From Homarus americanus (taxonomy: Eukaryota > Arthropoda > Malacostraca > Decapoda > Nephropidae): a stretch of DNA of 64,000 nt. Positions 58,970-64,000 of the stretch are shown here, piece by piece. Location: positions 6,737,303-6,801,302 of the forward strand of contig NW_024724368.1 in assembly GCF_018991925.1 (NCBI RefSeq), given 5' to 3'. Every line of letters starts with the position of its first letter. Within the stretch, counting starts at the first letter, position 1. The position numbers and the translations under genes were made by a program. The notes below the pieces were generated by a model. That model was not told the origin of the DNA. It saw nothing but the letters and a program-made list of their open reading frames with translations, and did not search any database.

Positions 58970-59203
58970 TTGTCAAAAAGGGAATCGCATCATACTTTTT
59001 ACCGACACCAAAAACCTGAAGACACTAACCCTACCATCATTAACATACTGTGGTCCTTCAATATATTACTTAAACCTTCACTAAATCCTGGTAACATCTC
59101 GGAGATCGCCAACATCCTCACCTCCACTGGCTCTTACATAAACATCAAGGACTGGAAAGCTATTGTAATGAAGGAACAAAGGCAGGCTGAGACTAAGAAC
59201 TAA
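58970..59203 (+). other. Unidentified open frame, coding-like composition
   Basis: 77 codons with balanced amino-acid use: KPEDTNPTIINILWSFNILL, then NPGNISEIANILTSTGSY, ending WKAIVMKEQRQAETKN. It is not repeat-derived and resembles the short C-terminal tails of some decapod LINE ORFs as I remember them, but I cannot place it. May begin upstream of the ATG. Confidence 0.25.
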
Positions 59204-59810
59204 ACTGACTCATCTCATTCACTGTTATTCAATCAACCTGCCAACCTACCTACCTACCTACCTGCCTACCTAGCTGCCTACCTACCTACCTACCTACCTG
59301 CCTGCCTCACCTCACCATGCGTGTTCTATAAAATCGACCTTATCTTCCACAACAAAACCCAAACATATTCATCTGCTTTACCCACCAATTCATACAATTT
59401 ATATATTAATAAATTTATCACTCGTGTTGAAAGCTTGCATTTTAAAATCTCACATTTCTTGTTTACTGTGTCATGTTGGCGTGAGTTATGGCGCGCCGAA
59501 ATATATTTATTGGTATAAGTTAAGAGATCCAACTCCAGTCAACTCCTTGGTGGGGTTTGGTTATATATTTTAACTTATTTATTAAAGGTGACAAGGCTGC
59601 CAATATATTACGCGTTACTCGTAAACCAGTAAGGAACACACACACACACACACACACACACCTCGCTTTCCAAAATTATAGAGACACACCCCGACCTGCC
59701 CTTTCAATCACCGCCCCCTTTAGAAAACGCCACGCCCCCACGACCACCAAAACAATGTGTTGTCCCTTGATTTCTCTACAATATCACACAACATCCGAAC
59801 GCTACCTGGG
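59204..59810. other. No gene; (CTAC)n and (CA)n tracts
   Basis: CTAC/CTGC tetranucleotide repeat at about 59243-59300 and (CA)n at 59636-59661. Confidence 0.7.
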
Positions 59811-59965
59811 GATTAGGTTAGGTTAGGTTAGAATGGTTATTTTTAAGGCGAAATAAGCTAGGGACTAATCTTTGGGTTAGGTTAGATTAGGTTAGGTTAG
59901 GCTAGGTTATCGTTAGGGTGGTTAATCTTAAGGCGAAATAAGCTAGGGGGCTAATCTTTAGGTGA
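59811..59965 (+). repeat. TTAGG array with duplicated spacer module
   Basis: Two blocks of TTAGG repeats (59814-59831 and about 59874-59907). Each is followed by a near-identical spacer: AAGGCGAAATAAGCTAGGG then CTAATCTTT, at about 59847-59873 and 59931-59959. The telomere-like block plus spacer forms a composite unit of about 85 bases. Confidence 0.8.
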
Positions 59966-60120
59966 CCCCCATTCTTTTTTACCGAGAGAGAGAAATAAGT
60001 ACCATGGAGAAAAAAATTGCAAAATAAAAAGCTGGTCATCAGACTCCCAAGAGAAAGTACACCAGCGAAAGGAAAGAGTAAAGAAATGACTAGGAATAAG
60101 ATTATTGTGAAATGACGTAA

Positions 60121-60122
<2 letters not shown>
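59966..60122. other. Spacer
   Basis: Nothing recognised. Confidence 0.5.

Positions 60123-60169
<47 letters not shown>
60123..60169. repeat. (GT)n microsatellite
   Basis: About 23 GT units. Confidence 0.95.
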
Positions 60170-60170
<1 letters not shown>

Positions 60171-61313
60171 TGATGCTGGTATTATCTGTGGTGATACTGG
60201 TGGTCTGTGTGGTGATAGAAGAAGGTAAACATACAGTGGCTAAACTATGCTTCATCACGCAGTACATACCTCCCCTCACACCTATAATTAAATTCAACAA
60301 TATAAAAAAATATAAAAAGTCTCCCTAAATATAACACACATTATTAATTACACAAACCAGTATAGTTAATTTCTACCCATTTATTCACTTATATTATTTA
60401 CAGATAATTAATTAATAAACATTGACTAATATGAATAAAAGAGAAGCCCTAACGAATATATCAACATGTAAACACAGAAATTAGACGCAAAAAATATAAT
60501 TTGTTGTACTAGTTAGTTAAGTCATCAGGTCAATGTAGTTAACCTGACACATCAACTATGGAGAGAAAAAAATGGTGGCTTAAAGTAGGTCACGTATTTC
60601 TGTATGACCTCCCTCCAACTCCCAAGTATACCAGGTGATCGAAAAATTCCTATGTACCTGTAATAATTAACAAAATGGTTAGTCCTCGTTGAAATACATT
60701 GTTATATATCTTATTTTACTTACAATAAATAAAGAAAATTATATTAATTTTCGGTATTTAATATGATCATTTATAATATATGAATGATAAAAGAACAAAG
60801 TGAATAACAATGTACGTATAACAAGGAATAACTATATGGTTAATTATATCAGGTGCACAGGGACTTCTCGATCACCTTGTATATACAGGTGAAGAAGAAA
60901 AAAATAATATATAGAATACAAAGGAGAGGAAGAAGAAAGTGGATACAATATATACAAGAAAGGATGAAATTATAGCAAGGAAAAGAAAGAAAGAATGGAG
61001 GAAACTAAAAGAGGAAGAAGGAGAGGGGAGAAAAAGAGCTCTTGGCAGATTGACGAAATACTTGAATTACATACTATTATCCTATTAGATACCGAGGGCT
61101 AGATATCTCACTCCCAAGCGTGTTATCTCAGTGAAAGCCAAGTACTGTGGTGACAGGTCTTAGTGCTGTGTACTGTACTACCGGGAGGTGAATATGTTGG
61201 CACTAACGTTGGCACTATTTCGCTTAAGTTCATGGCACTAGTCTGGTTGAAAGTAAAAATTGTATTTCTAAAAGTACTATTGGGAATGATTAAAAAATAA
61301 TTTAGATATACAG

Positions 61314-61316
<3 letters not shown>
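60170..61316. other. No gene seen
   Basis: AT-rich, purine-rich (AAGAAAGA, GGAGAGG) near 60890-61035. Confidence 0.5.

Positions 61317-61349
<33 letters not shown>
61317..61349. repeat. (CA)n microsatellite
   Basis: About 16 CA units. Confidence 0.95.
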
Positions 61350-61351
<2 letters not shown>

Positions 61352-61613
61352 TAAACTGTGTCAGGAGTAACAATTCTCAACCTATAAGTATGATATAATT
61401 GTCTCAACTTGTTTGTGGGAGTAAAGACCGAAGTTCGTGTGTCTGAGTTCACTGAGGTCATTAACAACTTCCTCACTGGTCTGAGATCTCGGATGAAACA
61501 CACCCTGCGGGACACCACCTTACAGAACCAACACAGGATACCCTTAATGTGAGAAAGGGTGTAAAGGGTTGAGAAATTTGAAAGGGTAGAAGGGGTTATG
61601 GGGTAAGAATTGA
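61350..61613. other. No gene seen
   Basis: Nothing recognised. Confidence 0.5.
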
Positions 61614-61929
61614 TGTACAGTTCCGTTCAGAAGTTCGTGGTACATTGGCGGTGAAGGGTGCATAGTCTGTTGTACCCTTCCTGGACGACAGGTCACTACG
61701 CCGACCCTCCCACCAACACACACAGTGAAATTGGCAACGGAGCAGTGTGAGTAGAACGAATACTCATCAAAAAAGAGATTGGACGGATATTAATGTGAAT
61801 ATCGGCCAACGTTACTGCTGATGGATGATGAAGATGTGTTAATATGTTGTTTACGAGAGCAGAAATCTATAGTGATAGGAGTATCCATTAGAATATCAGA
61901 ATGCAATAGGGAAATTAGTTTCGAATGAA

Positions 61930-62062
61930 CAATTGCATTATGTATGATTAAGGGCTGCAGTACGACGAAAACGATTTATGGAAACAATCGCCTTACGTGT
62001 GATTAACGGCAGAAGTACAACAAAAACGACAAATGGCAACAATCGCCATATGTATGCAGGCT
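61930..62062 (+). repeat. 55-bp tandem repeat, 2.4 copies
   Basis: Units start at 61930, 61985 and 62040: CAAT(T/C)GC.TTA.GT.TGATTAA, then GGC.G.AGTAC, then AAAACGA. About 80% identical. Confidence 0.85.
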
Positions 62063-62541
62063 GTCTCGTATGGCCACCGCGTTGGTTAGGGTGGTCCTCC
62101 GAGGGGCTCCTGCTCTCCCCACACACCCATATTCAGAATGATTTTGACACACTAGGTTACCTAAACTGTAAATTTACATTTCAAATATAAACATGGTTAT
62201 AAATTATATGCCAGCTTCCATAACTCTACTACACAACCTACACAACAGATCAATATGAAAAGAAGGTTACAGTAGTGATTATTATTTCCAGATAGATCAC
62301 CAGTTTCAATAATATCAAAATTTAGCCTTACCCATACATAACTACCCACAAATAGTGATGCTGAATTTGTCTGTTAATAAACTTGGTTAGGATTCCTCTA
62401 TCTATCTATATAAATATTAATATGAAGTTCCGTGGTCGAGCTTTTCCGAATCTTTACCTAAACTTTGAATATGATGCAGGTCTCTCATTCTCTATCCTTC
62501 ATTCATCAATGCTGCTATGGTCCGCTCCTTTGCTGAGACAG
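62063..62541. other. No gene seen
   Basis: Inside the inverted-repeat structure; on the minus strand this is where the rest of a Tc1 transposase would be expected, but I see no catalytic DDE motifs. Confidence 0.5.
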
Positions 62542-62721
62542 TTATAACTTACCTAAGTCGTTTAGGTTACAACTCTCCTCCCATCTTCTTATCCACTTCA
62601 CCACAGTTGTGGCGGACAGGCCAACTTCATGAGCCATACCCCGTATGGAGAGACCATTATCACGGGGAGTGATAATGTGACCTCTGAGCACCAACACCAA
62701 CTTCTCGTCTGTCCGATTCAT
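62542..62721 (-). pseudogene. Tc1-like transposase N-terminal DNA-binding fragment
   Basis: Minus-strand frame from MNRTDEKL (59 codons). RGHIITPRDNGLSIRGMAHE followed by VGLSATTVVKWIRRWEE and NLND fits the first helix-turn-helix of Tc1/mariner transposases, which binds the terminal inverted repeats. The frame ends at NLNDLGKL, just where the second DNA-binding subdomain should begin, and no catalytic domain follows. In an alternative reading the ORF extends upstream through a CA microsatellite; I placed the start at the internal Met because the upstream part is simple repeat. Confidence 0.65.
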
Positions 62722-62785
62722 GTTGGCTTGGTGGAGCTTCTGATCACTCTCATCAGCGGCAAATAACAGCACCACCTCGTGAAAC

Positions 62786-62787
<2 letters not shown>

Positions 62788-62830
<43 letters not shown>

Positions 62831-62832
62831 CA

Positions 62833-62903
<71 letters not shown>
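62788..62903. repeat. (CA)n-(TA)n compound microsatellite
   Basis: CA units to about 62818, then about 40 TA units interrupted by ACACTGTATATA near both ends; the TA block is a near-perfect palindrome. Confidence 0.97.
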
Positions 62904-62906
<3 letters not shown>

Positions 62907-63273
62907 TGTATATATAGCTAAAGTATTATACGAAAAACTTCAAGTAATGAATACACTGAAGACTCTTGATATATGGGCTCTGTTCACCTACTTCTTATGG
63001 GGTTCATTCGAAACCAATTTCCCTATTGTATTTTGATATTCGAATGGATACTCCTATCACTACAGTTTTCTTCTTTCGTCAACACGATATTCATATCAAT
63101 ATCATTCCCATCTCCTTTTGATGAGTATTCATTCGAGTCAAACTGCTCCGTTGCCAGTTCCACTGTGTGTGTTGGTAGGAGGTTCGGCGTAATGACCTGT
63201 CGTCCAGGAAGGGTACAACAGGCTATGCACCCTTCACCGCCGTGTACCACGAACTTCGGAACGGAACTGTACA

Positions 63274-63456
63274 TATGATCCTTGGCTGATGACAGGAATA
63301 TCATAATCGACCAAAATTAAAAGCGCTTACACCTTAAAGCGAACTTCCTCTTAATGTCAGAGTCCCTTAAGGTTGCGTGGTAGTGATCAGGGTGCGGGCT
63401 ACTTCAGGATAGATTTCAATAAGACCAAAATAGGATGCAGTAATCATAACTTTCGG
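63274..63456. other. No gene seen
   Basis: Nothing recognised. Confidence 0.5.
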
Positions 63457-63520
63457 GTGAGGGAGGACAAGTGGATACAACGCTCGTCTCCTGTCCTAAG
63501 GGTCACTGGGTCGCGTACCA
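63457..63520 (+). repeat. Degenerate tRNA-like sequence (possible SINE head)
   Basis: GAGGGAGGACAAGTGGATAC, then AACGCTCGTCTCCTG, then TCACTGGGTCGCGTACC has the order of a tRNA D-arm, anticodon arm and T-arm, with a poor A-box (GACAAGTGG) and a mutated B-box (GGGTCGCGTACC). It looks like an old tRNA-derived SINE rather than a gene. Confidence 0.4.
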
Positions 63521-64000
63521 GAAAGTAAAGTTGGTCGAGTGCATTGCCGATCAAAGTGACTGTCTCCTAGCTTACTGATGGTTTCGTGTACGGGCCAGTG
63601 TGCTGTATCCAGACTCCTCTTAACGGGCCGTCAGGCTTATGGAACCCACTTTATTACGCTTAGAATGTAAGTCTCAGCAGAGTTCAGCTTTGATTCCATA
63701 TTGCTGTGCGAGGAAGAAAGGTGTCATCCAAGCGAGGGGTGACTATAGAGTAATCCTCAAGGCTTACTTCTTCTTTTTAGCGACGAAAGGAATCACAGAC
63801 ATTTAGTTTTTGGAGTAGAGCAGCTTCTCTGGTACATCACACTACTACACAAATAAAAACAATGAGGAAAAGTCACAGAGGTCAGCGCCACATTCTGCTC
63901 TCAACACTTCTCATTGCGCTCATCAATCTATTATTATTAACCAAGTGAAAGTTGTCTCGCTCGAAGCACAAACCGCTACTATTTTCCTATTTTCTTTTAC
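63521..64000. other. No gene seen
   Basis: May contain the body of the preceding SINE; its extent cannot be judged from one copy. Confidence 0.4.

Larger units (their letters stand above)
61614..63273. mobile_element. 1.66-kb inverted-repeat structure
   Basis: The left arm (61614-61930) and right arm (63002-63273) are reverse complements at roughly 85-90%, apart from a ~45-base segment present only on the left. Shared landmarks: TGTACAGTTCCGTTC at the outer ends, CCTTCCTGGACGACAGGTCA, AACGGAGCAGT, and GATAGGAGTATCCATT near the inner ends. The ~1.07-kb centre holds a 55-bp tandem repeat, a Tc1-type helix-turn-helix fragment and CA/TA microsatellites. It could be a decayed DNA transposon with long inverted repeats or two opposing copies of an unrelated repeat. 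Confidence 0.65.

Noticed and set aside
62542..62817. Full-length small HTH protein beginning in the CA tract
   Set aside because: The first residues are CA-repeat translation; the conserved part is only the N-terminal piece of a Tc1 transposase.

Overview
The window looks like noncoding nuclear DNA from an arthropod, most probably a decapod crustacean. Three things point there: scattered (TTAGG)n/(CCTAA)n arrays (the arthropod telomere motif), very dense long CA/GT, GA/CT, AAT, ACT and GTAT microsatellites, and the mix of transposable elements (Jockey/I-like, CR1/L2-like and RTE-like LINEs, BEL/Pao and Gypsy LTR elements, a Tc1-like fragment). I see no confident host gene, no rRNA and no intact tRNA. 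The species cannot be named from this sequence. All identities and copy numbers below are hand estimates.

Layout. 1-5.3 kb: nothing recognisable apart from microsatellites. 5.4-7.4 kb: a ~99-bp tandem repeat split by a dispersed repeat (second copy at 32.4 kb), then a minus-strand, 5'-truncated Jockey/I-like LINE with an RNase H domain. 8.0-20.1 kb: a run of minisatellites (27, 56 and ~20 bp units), G-rich tracts, telomere-like arrays, two of three copies of a short repeat with a telomere-like tail, and a tRNA-derived SINE head. 20-39 kb: mostly unannotatable AT-rich DNA with microsatellites, a 271-bp foldback element at 29.7 kb, and the third tailed-repeat copy at 26.0 kb. 39.5-43.9 kb: two large minisatellites (40-bp and 20-bp units).

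46-58 kb is the most structured part. A CR1/L2-like LINE fragment sits inside a 45-bp minisatellite. Next to it, a BEL/Pao LTR retrotransposon (LTRs 47610-48223 and 56692-57300) lies in the TTATTA tail of an RTE-like LINE 3' end. The BEL element keeps a broken gag but has no recognisable pol; its 3' interior is instead a ~16-copy array of 50-bp units, nearly all carrying a GTCAC/GTGAC hairpin. A complete but frame-broken Gypsy-type element (49933-55846) has inserted into the BEL gag, with a 5-bp GTAAG target duplication, primer-binding site, polypurine tract, gag, zinc knuckles, protease, RT, RNase H and integrase. LTR divergence (about 4% in BEL, about 1% in Gypsy) agrees with the nesting order. 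A second RTE-like LINE fragment follows at 57.4 kb.

58-64 kb holds more telomere-like repeats with a duplicated spacer module, and a 1.66-kb inverted-repeat structure (61614-63273) enclosing a Tc1-type helix-turn-helix fragment. The genes here do not form a host pathway; the recognisable coding sequence is all selfish-element remnant.
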